57,793 bases of DNA, from NCBI RefSeq assembly GCF_900142095.1, contig NZ_FQZP01000011.1:1-57793 (forward strand). The letters are read 5' to 3'. The number at the start of each line of letters is the position of its first letter. Positions within the stretch are counted from its first letter, which is position 1. This DNA comes from Thermoclostridium caenicola (GTDB taxonomy: Bacteria; Bacillota; Clostridia; DSM-8532). Positions 34,681 through 43,767 of this stretch are shown piece by piece. Made by a program: the position numbers and the translations under genes. The notes below the pieces were generated by a model. The model made no database searches. It had not been told where the DNA came from and saw nothing but the letters and a program-made list of their open reading frames with translations.

Positions 34681-34710
34681 ATAATAACACATATCCGGTT
34701 TTTTGATCAA
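34681..34710 (-). promoter_or_regulatory. promoter of the ECF S component-coaW unit
   Basis: TTGATC (34705-34710), 18-base spacer, TATTAT (34681-34686) on the minus strand. The 34580-34896 gap otherwise holds only this and the weak upstream region of the lipid kinase gene; no riboswitch fold was recognised. Confidence 0.55.
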
Positions 34711-34896
34711 GATTTTTGTATACACGGGCAGATGTGTCTCAAACTGTATTGCGTGCCTCGTCCGTCTTTCATACGACACTTTCAGGACTCATGAAACAGC
34801 AACTTGCTGGGCATACCAAAGATTGAAATATCCCATCATTCCATTGTCCGTCAAATTATGATAGAATGGTGCAATCAACTGGACAGGTGATCAAAC

Positions 34897-35781
34897 TTGC
34901 TGCACGTTTTCATCGTGAACCCGACTGCGGGAAAGGGCAAATCCCTTTCCATGATCAGCCATATTGAAGAGCGGTTCCGGGATTTCCCCGAGCCTTATCA
35001 TATTGAAATCACCAGGTACCCCGGGCATGCTACCGCCATTGCCAGAAGCCTTTCTGCCGACGGCGTTCCCATGCGCGTCTACTCGGTGGGCGGGGACGGT
35101 ACACTCAACGAAATCATCAACGGGCTCTCCGGCGATCATATGGAACTGGGGGTCATTCCCTGCGGTTCGGGGAACGATGCCATCCGGTCCCTCTATGATA
35201 TCACGGATCCCCTTGTCCTCCTGAAAATCCTGCCGGCAGCCTCATCCACCCTGCTGGATACGGGAAGGATCAACGGCAGGTATTTCATCAATATCGCTTC
35301 CATTGGCTTTGATGCGGAAGTGGTGATTTTCAGCAGAAAGTTCAAGCGCATCCCCCTGGTTTCCGGCCCCATGGCTTATGTTCTGGGCGTTCTGGCCGCC
35401 GTTATCGGCTTAAAAAAGCACCGTGTCAGGATCGCCGTGGATGGCGCTCCGGAGCGGAGCAATGAGCTTCTGCTTTGTGCGTTTGCAAACGGAAAGTATT
35501 ACGGGGGCGGCATGAAGCCGGCTCCCGATGCGGATATGACCGACGGCCTGCTGGATATCTGCGAGGTGGAATCTCCGGGCAGGCTGAGGCTTCTGAAGTT
35601 CTTCCCCGCCTTCATGAAGGGTGAGCATACCGGCCTGAAGGAAGTGTCCATGCACCGCTGCAAGCGGATTGAGATCACCAGCCGAAGGCCGATGCCCATC
35701 AATATCGACGGCGAAACAACAAAAGAAACCCGGGTAACGGTTGAAATCGTCCCCGGGTCGCTTCGCGTCCTTATTCCATGA
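34897..35781 (+). CDS. diacylglycerol kinase-like lipid kinase (DagK/YegS family)
   Basis: A 294-residue cytosolic lipid kinase. The nucleotide-binding motif VGGDGTLNEIINGL is intact, preceded by VNPTAGKGKS and followed by PCGSGNDAIRSL. The C-terminal domain carries GFDAEVV and the final DGE segment (INIDGETT). It likely phosphorylates diacylglycerol or another lipid to recycle it into phosphatidate. TTG start with ACAGGTGATC upstream. It converges with the GH3 gene with only 12 bases between stops. Confidence 0.9.
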   Translation: MLHVFIVNPTAGKGKSLSMISHIEERFRDFPEPYHIEITRYPGHATAIARSLSADGVPMRVYSVGGDGTLNEIINGLSGDHMELGVIPCGSGNDAIRSLYDITDPLVLLKILPAASSTLLDTGRINGRYFINIASIGFDAEVVIFSRKFKRIPLVSGPMAYVLGVLAAVIGLKKHRVRIAVDGAPERSNELLLCAFANGKYYGGGMKPAPDADMTDGLLDICEVESPGRLRLLKFFPAFMKGEHTGLKEVSMHRCKRIEITSRRPMPINIDGETTKETRVTVEIVPGSLRVLIP

Positions 35782-35793
35782 ATCTTATCGGAA

Positions 35794-37971
35794 TCAGAAT
35801 CTGACAGGTTCGCCCGTAACCTCGAAATCGGCGTGCAGAACAGCCTTTCCGGTCAGCTTCCGGCTCCTGTCATCGGGCTGGCTTCCACCCACGAATACCC
35901 TGAATTTTCCGGGTTCAAGGATGATATTCCCCTCGTCGTCCACCATGGCCATCTGCCTGGGCGTCAGCGTAAACTTGACGGTTGTTTCCTCGCCGGCTTT
36001 CAGGTAGACGCACCTGATACCGTTGAGCTGCCACCTGGGCACGACAGTGCTGGCTTCCATATCCTTAAGGTACAGCTGTGCCACTTCATACCCGTCGTAT
36101 TTGCCCGTATTCTTGATCCGCACCGTGCATTCAATGGGCTCACCGGCCTGTATCCTGTCTGCGCTCAGCGACAGATCAGAATATTCGAATGTGGTATAAC
36201 TGAGTCCATAACCGAAGGGATACAGGGCTTCGCCTTCCATGTAGCGATAGGTCCTGCCCTTCATGCTGTAATCCCTGAAATCGGGAAGCTCTTCGGTGGA
36301 ACGGTAGAAGGTGACCGGCAGCCTGCCGCTGGGATTGCTCCTGCCGAAAAGAACCGATGCAACGGCATTTCCGCCTTCTTCACCCGGATACCAGGCCTGG
36401 AGAATGGCATTGGCCTTCTCATCAGCCAGCCGCAGATCCAGCGCACTTCCCGCGAGGACCACAACGATGACAGGCTTTCCTGTCGCCAATATAGCTTCCA
36501 GAAGTTGGACCTGGCACTTGGGCAGGCTCAAATCCGCCTTGTCGCCCGAGAAGTATTCGTTGCCCTGGTCGCCTTCCTCGCCTTCCAGGGTTTCATCAAG
36601 CCCGAGGCAAAGGATGGTGACGTCGGCTTTCTCCGCGCAGGAAACTGCTTCGGACAGGCGATCCGGTCCTTCTCCCAGCATCCTTGACAGGCCCTCGTTG
36701 TACTGGTCGGCAAGGGGCGAGCCGATGGAATAGAATACCCGTATGTCATCTCCGCAGATATTGCGGATGCCTTCAAGAACGGTCACATATTTGGAAGCGG
36801 TGCCGTAATAGTTGCCCATGAGCGCCTTGCGGCTGTCGGCATTGGGTCCGATGACGGCCACCGATTTGATCTTGCCTGCATCAAGGGGCAGAATCCCGTC
36901 ATTCTTCAGGAGTGTCAGGGATCGGATGGCAACTTCCCGGGCCAGATCCCTGTGCTCCTTGCAGTCGTTGACCTCATAGGGAATCCTGGTATAAGGCACG
37001 TTCTCTTCCTTGTCAAACATGCCCAGCTTCATCCGCGTCATCATCAGACGGGTTACCGAGCGATCGATTTCCTCCTCGGTGATGAGCCCTTCCTGCAAAG
37101 CGATGAGCAGATTGCCGTACATGCTTCCGCAGTTGAGGTCACACCCGTTCCTGACAGCCAGGGCAGCCGATTCGGGTGCGGTTGCGGTTACTTTATGGTG
37201 GAGGTGGAAGTCCTGGATTGCCCAGCAATCCGAGGTAACATGACCTTCAAATCCCCATTCCCCGCGCAGGATATCGACCAGGAGGGTCTTGCTGCCGCAG
37301 CAGGGTTCGCCGTTTGTCCTGTTGTATGCGCCCATGACCGACTCGACTTTCGCTTCCTTGACACAGGCCTCAAAAGCGGGCAGGTAAGTTTCGCGAAGAT
37401 CCTTCTTGGAAGCGATCGCGTTGAAGGAATGGCGTTCGGACTCGGGACCGCTGTGAACGGCAAAATGCTTGGCGCAGGCCGCGACTTTCAGATACTTGGG
37501 ATGATCGCCCTGAAGTCCTTTGATAAAGGCAACACCCAGCCTTGAAGTGAGATAGGGATCCTCCCCGTAGGTTTCATGACCGCGCCCCCATCTGGGATCC
37601 CTGAATATATTGACATTGGGTGACCAGAAGGTAAGCCCCTTGTAGATACCCCTGTCGTCTTTGCGCGCATATTCATGATGTTTGGCGCGGGCTTCGTCGG
37701 ATATGACTTCTGCCACCCGCTTGATCAGGTCCTCGTCAAATGTCGCCGCCATCCCGATGGCCTGGGGAAATACCGTTGCGGTACCGGCCCTGGCCACGCC
37801 ATGAAGCGCTTCATTCCACCAATTGTACCGGGGTATGCCCAGTCTTGGAATGGCGGGAGCATTGAAAAGCATCTGAGATACCTTTTCCTCAAGGGTCATC
37901 CTGGAAACAAGATCCTTGGCTCTTTCCTCAAAGCTCCTTGATTCATCAAGATAAACAGGACGATCGTTCAT
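35794..37971 (-). CDS. glycoside hydrolase family 3 (beta-xylosidase/beta-glucosidase)
   Basis: A 725-residue cytosolic GH3 enzyme (no signal peptide). N-terminal TIM-barrel-like domain with IPRYNWWNEALHGVARAG, CAKHFAVHSGPESERH, and the nucleophile Asp of VTSDCWAIQDF (about D248). The second alpha/beta domain carries RSLTLLKNDGILPLD and GLDETLEGEEGDQG, and a C-terminal FnIII-like domain closes it (about 590-725, GYEVAQLYLKD). The IPRYNWWNEALHG motif is typical of the beta-xylosidase subgroup, but specificity cannot be fixed by eye. It hydrolyses imported oligosaccharides. Start after AAGGAGGAAAGTTTC. Confidence 0.92.
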   Translation of the reverse strand: MNDRPVYLDESRSFEERAKDLVSRMTLEEKVSQMLFNAPAIPRLGIPRYNWWNEALHGVARAGTATVFPQAIGMAATFDEDLIKRVAEVISDEARAKHHEYARKDDRGIYKGLTFWSPNVNIFRDPRWGRGHETYGEDPYLTSRLGVAFIKGLQGDHPKYLKVAACAKHFAVHSGPESERHSFNAIASKKDLRETYLPAFEACVKEAKVESVMGAYNRTNGEPCCGSKTLLVDILRGEWGFEGHVTSDCWAIQDFHLHHKVTATAPESAALAVRNGCDLNCGSMYGNLLIALQEGLITEEEIDRSVTRLMMTRMKLGMFDKEENVPYTRIPYEVNDCKEHRDLAREVAIRSLTLLKNDGILPLDAGKIKSVAVIGPNADSRKALMGNYYGTASKYVTVLEGIRNICGDDIRVFYSIGSPLADQYNEGLSRMLGEGPDRLSEAVSCAEKADVTILCLGLDETLEGEEGDQGNEYFSGDKADLSLPKCQVQLLEAILATGKPVIVVVLAGSALDLRLADEKANAILQAWYPGEEGGNAVASVLFGRSNPSGRLPVTFYRSTEELPDFRDYSMKGRTYRYMEGEALYPFGYGLSYTTFEYSDLSLSADRIQAGEPIECTVRIKNTGKYDGYEVAQLYLKDMEASTVVPRWQLNGIRCVYLKAGEETTVKFTLTPRQMAMVDDEGNIILEPGKFRVFVGGSQPDDRSRKLTGKAVLHADFEVTGEPVRF

Positions 37972-38005
37972 TGAAACTTTCCTCCTTGCTGCAGTTGATA
38001 CTCTC

Positions 38006-38034
38006 ATTGTATATCAATCTATGACATATTGAAA
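38006..38034 (-). promoter_or_regulatory. candidate promoter for GH3 gene
   Basis: TTTCAA (38029-38034), 17-base spacer, TACAAT (38006-38011) on the minus strand; moderate match. Confidence 0.4.
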
Positions 38035-38052
38035 GCACTAATTCATATGACT

Positions 38053-38829
38053 TTAATAAGTCAGACGATTTTCCATCCTGTTTATCAGGAAAAAGCCCGT
38101 GGGATTTTCCGGATTCTCCTTGTTGTAGGTAAACGGACGCCCGTGCATCCCCAGGAAAATGCCTCCGGCTTCCCCGGCAAGGATCTGCATGGCTGCCGTA
38201 TCCCATTCCATGGTCTTGCCGAAACGGTAATAGGCCTCCACGTCGCCCCGGGCAAACAGGCATGCTTTATAGGCGCTTCCGGCAACGACGATATGCCGGA
38301 TGTGGTTTTCTTCGATGAGCCTGTCCAACTCCCGGGTACGGTGCGATCGGCTGACCGCCAGCCGGATGTCTCCTACCCGGTCAGACACGCGAAGGGGCTT
38401 TTCCTGTTCATCCTCCCGGTGCCAGTAAGCCCCTTGATTTTCGAAGGCATAATAATATTCCCGCAGCATGGGAACATATATCAGGCCGGCAATGGGAACA
38501 CCATTCCTTGCCAGGGCAATGTTGACCGTAAACTCGCCGTTTCTCTTGACAAATTCCTTGGTACCGTCCAGCGGATCCACGATGAAGCAGTACGTCTGCG
38601 AAAGCCGGGACAAATCGTCGGCCGATTCCTCCGCCAGAACCGGAATCTTAGGGTAAGCATCCTTCAGGCCCTGTACGATCAGGTCGTTGGCCAGTTTGTC
38701 GGCCATGGTAACCGGTGAATTATCCTCTTTATATTCCACTGTAAAATCCTGCTCATAAACTTCGCGTATCTTTTCACCTGCCGCACCCGCAAGGTCTTTG
38801 AACAGGCTGATGATTCTGCTTGCGTCCAT
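38053..38829 (-). CDS. cysQ: CysQ-like 3'(2'),5'-bisphosphate nucleotidase / inositol monophosphatase family
   Basis: A 258-residue Mg-dependent phosphatase. Metal-binding motifs: EES near residue 66, DPLDGTKEF near 85, and the C-terminal EWDTAAMQILAGEAGG. The CysQ subgroup is favoured by KRNGEFTVNIAL after DPLDGTKEF, and by the ADKLANDLI segment. It would hydrolyse the PAP left by sulfate activation. Start at MDASRII after GGAAGGAG. It follows the DUF3343 gene by 38 bases. Confidence 0.88.
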   Translation of the reverse strand: MDASRIISLFKDLAGAAGEKIREVYEQDFTVEYKEDNSPVTMADKLANDLIVQGLKDAYPKIPVLAEESADDLSRLSQTYCFIVDPLDGTKEFVKRNGEFTVNIALARNGVPIAGLIYVPMLREYYYAFENQGAYWHREDEQEKPLRVSDRVGDIRLAVSRSHRTRELDRLIEENHIRHIVVAGSAYKACLFARGDVEAYYRFGKTMEWDTAAMQILAGEAGGIFLGMHGRPFTYNKENPENPTGFFLINRMENRLTY

Positions 38830-38867
38830 GGCATGCTCCTTCCGTATCCTTGTCTGTATTTTCGGTA

Positions 38868-39128
38868 TCATCTCTCGATTTTTATATATTCCCGCTTGCG
38901 GTTTTGTTCAACCACTTTGTAGGCCGCCCGCACCGGGCATCCGCAGGCAAGGCTCTCTGCCAGGACCGATTTCAGGTATTCGCAGGGGAAGCTCAGGCAA
39001 TAGCCGCAACCTGCTTCGGAAATCTTGCAGGGCGTAGCGATAACCTCGAACTCCAGCCCCTTCTTCTCAAAGATCCGGCAGACCCTGTATGCAAAATTTC
39101 CGGAATCATAAATGGCAAGGCACTCCAT
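38868..39128 (-). CDS. DUF3343 putative Se/S carrier-like protein
   Basis: An 86-residue small protein of the DUF3343 type, annotated as putative Se/S carriers. Features: MECLAIYDSGNFAYRVCRIF start, KGLEFEVIATPCKISEAGCGYCLSF with the conserved Cys cluster (CKISEAGCGYC), and a short basic C terminus. Similar proteins handle sulfur or selenium groups, but no direct evidence exists here. Start after GGAGGCGTGTGG. It pairs with cysQ, which fits sulfur metabolism. Confidence 0.75.
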   Translation of the reverse strand: MECLAIYDSGNFAYRVCRIFEKKGLEFEVIATPCKISEAGCGYCLSFPCEYLKSVLAESLACGCPVRAAYKVVEQNRKREYIKIER

Positions 39129-39211
39129 CCACACGCCTCCAATACGCACCAATCATATTATTATGCTATTCGCCATTCACACCGGTTGTCACTTTACCAT
39201 TGTTTATGCCA

Positions 39212-39241
39212 TTGACATAATCGGCCACCCTGTAGTACAAT
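39212..39241 (+). promoter_or_regulatory. tRNA-Arg promoter
   Basis: TTGACA (39212-39217), 18-base spacer, TACAAT (39236-39241), about 19 bases before the tRNA 5' end. Confidence 0.7.
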
Positions 39242-39259
39242 AATGTCTGCAGTTTACGG

Positions 39260-39336
39260 GCGCCCATAGCTCAGCAGGATAGAGCGACGGTTTCCTAAAC
39301 CGCAGGTCGGGGGTTCGAATCCCTTTGGGCGTACCA
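39260..39336 (+). tRNA. tRNA-Arg(CCT)
   Basis: A 77-base cloverleaf with encoded CCA. Acceptor GCGCCCA (39260-39266) pairs with TGGGCGT with one G-U; D-arm GCTC...GAGC; anticodon loop TTCCTAA with anticodon CCT (39294-39296), reading AGG; T-arm GGGGG-TTCGAAT-CCCTT with two G-U pairs. Position 27-43 is A-C, a minor mismatch. A hairpin with T-run follows at 39340-39370. Confidence 0.95.
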
Positions 39337-39339
39337 GAA

Positions 39340-39370
39340 AATCCGCATTCCGAATAGGTTTGCGGGTTTT
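39340..39370 (+). terminator. terminator after tRNA-Arg
   Basis: AATCCGCA (39340-39347) pairs with TGCGGGTT (39361-39368), followed by TTATTATA. Confidence 0.7.
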
Positions 39371-39385
39371 ATTATATCGCTGCTG

Positions 39386-39414
39386 TTGACAAATTTAGCA
39401 TAATAGCATATTAT
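39386..39414 (+). promoter_or_regulatory. promoter of Abi-family gene
   Basis: TTGACA (39386-39391), 17-base spacer, TATTAT (39409-39414): near-consensus promoter directly upstream of the truncated Abi gene. Confidence 0.65.
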
Positions 39415-39487
39415 AATATTAACAGTGCTTACCACGCCTCTCAACGATGCGGACCAGGGTAAGCCATTTGTTTTTTCCGGGGGTTTT

Positions 39488-39946
39488 ATGGACAATATAC
39501 CAAACAATCCATCATTGAAGCCGCCAAAGTCTTTCGAAGAGCAAATTGATTTGATGGTTTCCAGAGGTTTAATTGTTGCAGACAGAGAAAAAGCTATTTC
39601 AATACTTAAGCGAATAAACTATTATAGACTATCGGCATATACGCTTACCCTAAAAAACCGCAATAATCAATTTAAAAAAGGAGTAACATTTCAGGAAATA
39701 TACTTGTTGTATGAGTTTGATCAAAAATTAAGGACACTGCTAATGCCCCTGATGGAAACAGTAGAAATTGCTTTTCGAACCCACATTGCATACTTCCTGG
39801 CAATCAAGTACGGCAATGTTGCTCATCTTGATAAAAGCATCTTTCGAAATGAAGAGCAGTTCCGCAAATTTCTTGAAGACTTAAAACATTTGGGTTTCCC
39901 CGACAATTGGGAGAGCATACTTCGAAGAAGCACTCCTGTATATTAA
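39488..39946 (+). pseudogene. truncated Abi-family (AbiD/AbiF-like) gene
   Basis: About 152 residues matching the N-terminal half of Abi_2-family abortive infection proteins (normally around 300). Family motifs present: SFEEQIDLMVSRGLIVADRE, LKRINYYRLSAYTL, YEFDQKLRTLLMPLMETVEI, and RTHIAYFLAIKYG. The frame stops at 39944 after NWESILRRSTPVY, and the C-terminal half is missing. Base composition is clearly more AT-rich than the surroundings. It sits immediately after a tRNA gene with its own promoter, a common spot for acquired defence genes. A short functional form cannot be excluded, but truncation is more likely. The ATG at 39488 has GGGGGTTTT upstream; a GTG at 39425 is less likely. Confidence 0.75.
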
Positions 39947-40008
39947 TCGTTCAAGCAATGTGTCTCCTTATATTCTGCCCCTGATGTTTCATTCCATGAT
40001 TTGTATGT

Positions 40009-40014
40009 TACAAT
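40009..40014 (+). promoter_or_regulatory. candidate minus-10 of rubrerythrin gene
   Basis: TACAAT, 33 bases before the ATG, with TTTCAT 16 bases upstream as a weak minus-35. No convincing PerR box was recognised. Confidence 0.35.
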
Positions 40015-40046
40015 AGAATTAAAATACATATGTACAGGAGGTCATT

Positions 40047-40583
40047 ATGAATCTGAAGGGGACAAAGACAGAGGCCAACCTGCTGGCAGCATTTGCAGGC
40101 GAGGCTCAGGCAAGAACAAAATACACTTTCTATGCTTCCAAGGCACGCAAGGAAGGCTTAAACCAAATCGCCGACTTTTTTGAGGAAACCGCCAACAACG
40201 AAAAGGAGCACGCCAAGATCTGGTTCAAACTGCTCCATGAAGGCATTCCTTCCACAGAGGAAAACCTTCTGGACTGCATCGCCGGCGAGCACTATGAATG
40301 GAGCGACATGTATGCCAAGTTCGCCGAAACAGCCAAGGAAGAAGGCTTTGACAAGATCGCCTTCCTTTTCAAGGCCGTAGCCGAGATCGAAAAGCATCAT
40401 GAAGAGCGCTACCAGAAGCTCCTGGACAACATCAGGGAAGGCAAGGTCTTCAGCCGCGAGAGCAAACAGTACTGGGTATGCGGCAACTGCGGACACGTTC
40501 ATTACGGTGAAAATGCGCCCGAGGTTTGCCCCGTTTGCGATCATCCGAAGGCCTTCTTCGCGCTGAAGGCAGAGAATTACTAA
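40047..40583 (+). CDS. rbr: rubrerythrin
   Basis: A 178-residue peroxide-reducing diiron protein. The ferritin-like N-terminal domain shows [27 protein letters not shown] and the second ExxH set [10 protein letters not shown]. The C-terminal rubredoxin domain supplies four Cys (VCGNCGHV and CPVCDHP). It protects anaerobes from hydrogen peroxide using reduced rubredoxin. Classic domain order (diiron first). Start after ACAGGAGGTCATT. Terminator at 40623-40676. Confidence 0.97.
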   Translation: MNLKGTKTEANLLAAFAGEAQARTKYTFYASKARKEGLNQIADFFEETANNEKEHAKIWFKLLHEGIPSTEENLLDCIAGEHYEWSDMYAKFAETAKEEGFDKIAFLFKAVAEIEKHHEERYQKLLDNIREGKVFSRESKQYWVCGNCGHVHYGENAPEVCPVCDHPKAFFALKAENY

Positions 40584-40622
40584 GCCGCAGGCTTTACACC
40601 ATAAGCTTCACGGAAAGCAATC

Positions 40623-40676
40623 AAAAAGGCTGTCCCCATGGCAACTCCGAAAAGCCATTGGGAACGGCCTTTTTTC
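40623..40676 (+). terminator. rubrerythrin terminator
   Basis: Long stem AAAAAGGC-TGTCCCCATGGC with GCCATTGGGAACGGCCTTTTTT (one or two mismatches), closing with a T run; the opposing dac gene ends 24 bases on. Confidence 0.85.
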
Positions 40677-40699
40677 TGCATGCCGGTTTTATGGAAAAT

Positions 40700-42214
40700 C
40701 TATTTGGCAGATACGGGAACGGACGGGATATAGAAGTTCCGGACAGCGCCCCGGATGGGATGGATATGGCCAACCAGGGAAAGGATCGGATTCAGCACTG
40801 TATCCCGGTATTGGATGTACCGGTCGAGCATCAGCACCATCTCTTCCCGGCTGATGGTTTCATCATAGCCAAGGATTCCGTCATCGGCCAGGGGAATGAT
40901 CCCGGTCTTGACAGCCTTCAGCACATCAAGCCTGGAAGAAGCCGGTATGGCTTTAAAGTCTTTGATTCTCAACATAAGGGCAAACTGCTCCAAAAGGTTC
41001 CTTCTGGCCGGGATATGCCGGCTCATGACGGTTACGGCATCGCCCCGGGTCATCGTCAGGCTGCCCGTTCCGCTCCAGGTTGCATCCACCACACCCTGTT
41101 CAATGGCCGCTGCCAGGTATGTCCGGCCTGATTCAGCGGTACCCGTAGCAGCAACAGGATCCTTGATCCTGCCAAGCACCCGGAGGAATTCTTCCCGGGA
41201 AACATCGGCGGCATAATCAAAACATCCGTCTTCATTTCCGGCGACATAGCCGCTTTCATAGAACTTATGGATGACATCGGCCGATTCCCTGTAGCGCAAA
41301 TCATAGAAGCCTGTTGCCGCCAGGCTCCTGTCCCGGCTGACCAGCGCAAAGCCGTATTCAAACAATTTGTAGGAATCCTCGAACATGGCTCTCCGATTGG
41401 GATGCTTCATGAGGACGAGTATCAGTTCAACCCCTTCCCCGTTTCTGGCACAGGCAACAAAAACGTTCTGGGCGGCCTTTGTATAACCGGTCTTGCCTCC
41501 CACCACCGAAAAGCTATCCGACTGGTATTGAAGCTGTGTGAGCAGAAGATCGGTGCTCTTTCTGCTGCCCCGGCTCTCCGGATGAAAATTGGTTACGGGC
41601 AGGGCATATTCCGTCTCGCCGATGATCTCCCTGAAGCGCGTGTTGCTGGTGGCATAGCGCATGAGTTGCGCCAGTTCCCGCGCCGTCGTCTGATGCTCCG
41701 GATGCCCGTCCTCCACATCCAGTCCGACGGGATTTGTGAAATGCGTGTTGGACAGCCCAAGCTCGCGGATCTTTTCATTCATCAGGAGGACAAATGCGCT
41801 GATGCTGCCGCTCACGCCTTCTGCCAGCGCATTGGCGGCGTCATTGGCCGAGCTTATCAGGGTCATTCTGAGCAAATCCTTGAACTGAAGCGTTTCTCCC
41901 GGCTTCAGGGCCATATTGGAACCATTGATGCCGATACCGTCCACGGCGGCCTGGCTGACCGTGGTGGTCTGTTCATAATAACCTGCTTCCAGGGCAAGAA
42001 CGGCCGTCAGGATCTTGGTCGTGCTGGCAGGATACTGTTTCCTGTCCGCCTCCTTCTCGCAAATCACCCGGTTGTCAGCCGCGTTGATCAGGATATAGCT
42101 CTCGGCCTGAACTTCGGGCAATACAGGCCTTGTGTCATCCGCATAAACCGGAAATGAGGTGACGCATATCAAAAGGTAAAGGGTAAGCATCAGAAGAGTA
42201 CCTTTTTTCCGCAT
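40700..42214 (-). CDS. dacF: D-alanyl-D-alanine carboxypeptidase with SLH-like C terminus
   Basis: A 504-residue exported low-molecular-weight penicillin-binding protein that trims D-Ala from peptidoglycan stem peptides. Signal peptide about 1-25. Catalytic motifs: STTK (S64-K67), SAN (122-124) and KTG (241-243). After the catalytic domain, residues about 310-500 hold three repeats resembling SLH domains: YESGYVAGNEDGCFDYAADV...SREEFLRVLGR, then MTRGDAVTVMSR, and ISREEMVLMLDRYI. These would anchor the enzyme to wall polysaccharide. Symbol dacF is a family-level guess. Start after AAAGGAGTCTCCC. Confidence 0.85.
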   Translation of the reverse strand: MRKKGTLLMLTLYLLICVTSFPVYADDTRPVLPEVQAESYILINAADNRVICEKEADRKQYPASTTKILTAVLALEAGYYEQTTTVSQAAVDGIGINGSNMALKPGETLQFKDLLRMTLISSANDAANALAEGVSGSISAFVLLMNEKIRELGLSNTHFTNPVGLDVEDGHPEHQTTARELAQLMRYATSNTRFREIIGETEYALPVTNFHPESRGSRKSTDLLLTQLQYQSDSFSVVGGKTGYTKAAQNVFVACARNGEGVELILVLMKHPNRRAMFEDSYKLFEYGFALVSRDRSLAATGFYDLRYRESADVIHKFYESGYVAGNEDGCFDYAADVSREEFLRVLGRIKDPVAATGTAESGRTYLAAAIEQGVVDATWSGTGSLTMTRGDAVTVMSRHIPARRNLLEQFALMLRIKDFKAIPASSRLDVLKAVKTGIIPLADDGILGYDETISREEMVLMLDRYIQYRDTVLNPILSLVGHIHPIRGAVRNFYIPSVPVSAK

Positions 42215-42461
42215 GACGGGAGACTCCTTTGCAGCATGTTCCGCCGTGCTGAAGCAGCAACGATACGGACAGGACAGCGAACTGGGCGCTTGAATACATC
42301 GACATTAGACATTATAAGCCATGGAAAGCCGAAACGTAAACCCTCATTCGACCAAAACCGGCATGGTATCTCTTTTCCAGGCCACCTGCGGTTGTTGCCG
42401 TTCCCCCTGCTGTGCTATAATAAGGGCAATCCGGCCAAGTGCCAATGATAATGGAGTTTAT

Positions 42462-43664
42462 ATGATCAGCGTACTTGAGAACATGGATCGCTGCATAGGC
42501 TGTTCGGCCTGCGCACAGCGTTGTCCCATACAGTGCATCTCGATGGCAGACGATCACGAGGGGTTTTTGGTACCCCATATCGATGCAGGCAGGTGCCACG
42601 ATTGCGGCCTCTGCCGAAAGGTCTGCCCTGTTCTTAAGGCAGACGCGGAAACATCGGAATCCAACCAGGCAACCGATTACCCCAGGGCCTGGGCTGCCTG
42701 GAGCCTGGACGACACCGTTCGCCTTGAAAGTTCTTCCGGCGGCCTGTTCTCCTTGCTGGCCGAATCCTGCCTCAGCAGGGGTGGAACCGTCTTTGGCGCC
42801 GCCTTTGATCAGGATTTCATGGTACGGCATATCGGGATCGAACAGCCTTCGGAACTGGATTCCCTGAGGCGGTCCAAATACGTCCAGAGCGATATCAACA
42901 GGTGTTATAAAGAGGCTGAAAGGCTTCTTAAGGAGCAAAAACCCGTCCTGTTTTCAGGGACGGGCTGCCAGATCGCGGGCCTGAAAACCTTTCTCGGAAA
43001 GCCCTACCCGGAGCTTCTGACGGTCGATTTGGCCTGCTATGGGGTTCCGTCCCCAAAGGTATGGTCCCTTTACCTGGAGGATATGAAAAAGCGCTTCAAA
43101 AGCGAGATTGAGTCTATTTCCTTCAGGGACAAGAAAAACGGCTGGAAGAACTACTGCATGCATATCCGCTTCAGGAACGGCCGTTCCTATCGGGATGCCG
43201 CCGTGAAGGATACTTTCTTCATCGGGTTCGGGAAAAATCTTTTCAGCCGGAAGTGCTGCTATTCCTGCCAGTTCAGGCATCCCCATACCCGGGCCGATCT
43301 CACCCTGGCCGATTTCTGGGGCGCGGAAGAGCTTGGAATTGTACATGGGCAGGATGACAAGGGTATTTCCCTGGTGATTGCCAACACGGCCCGGGGGCAG
43401 GCTGCCCTTGAGGATATCCGGGATCGCTGTTTCCTGAAGGAAACCTCCTTCCAAGAGGCGGCTGCGAAAAACCCGCGGCTGACGGTTTCGGCTCCCATGC
43501 CCCGCGCCAGAACGCTGTTTTTTAAGGATCTGAACAGCGGCATGCATTTTTCGGCCCTGAAGAGGAAATATATGAACCGCTTTGTGCAAAACCTCAAGCT
43601 GATGGCCAGGCGAATGCTGGGTTCAGGCATGGTGGACAGGCTCAGAAAGCTCATACGGGGATGA
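42462..43664 (+). CDS. ferredoxin/FrhB-like (coenzyme F420 hydrogenase beta C-terminal) protein
   Basis: A 400-residue iron-sulfur protein of the FrhB/FdhB type common in polysaccharide clusters. The N terminus has two [4Fe-4S] ferredoxin motifs (CIGCSACAQRCP and CHDCGLCRKVCP). The middle carries ESSSGGLFSLLAE, FSGTGCQIAGLK and the C-terminal metal region CCYSCQFRHPHTRADLTLADFWG. In these clusters it usually pairs with a polysaccharide pyruvyl transferase, as here (45345-46469). Exact redox role unknown. Start at MISVLENM after ATGGAGTTTAT; upstream in-frame residues look non-coding. Confidence 0.88.
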   Translation: MISVLENMDRCIGCSACAQRCPIQCISMADDHEGFLVPHIDAGRCHDCGLCRKVCPVLKADAETSESNQATDYPRAWAAWSLDDTVRLESSSGGLFSLLAESCLSRGGTVFGAAFDQDFMVRHIGIEQPSELDSLRRSKYVQSDINRCYKEAERLLKEQKPVLFSGTGCQIAGLKTFLGKPYPELLTVDLACYGVPSPKVWSLYLEDMKKRFKSEIESISFRDKKNGWKNYCMHIRFRNGRSYRDAAVKDTFFIGFGKNLFSRKCCYSCQFRHPHTRADLTLADFWGAEELGIVHGQDDKGISLVIANTARGQAALEDIRDRCFLKETSFQEAAAKNPRLTVSAPMPRARTLFFKDLNSGMHFSALKRKYMNRFVQNLKLMARRMLGSGMVDRLRKLIRG

Positions 43665-43767
43665 ACCCTCCATCTATTGAGGCCCGTAGTTGTTCCGGGG
43701 AACATCCGGCAATGGTACCGCAGGGATGCCGGCATACTGCCACAGGATGTTCCGGGGAGGTAGGCGT

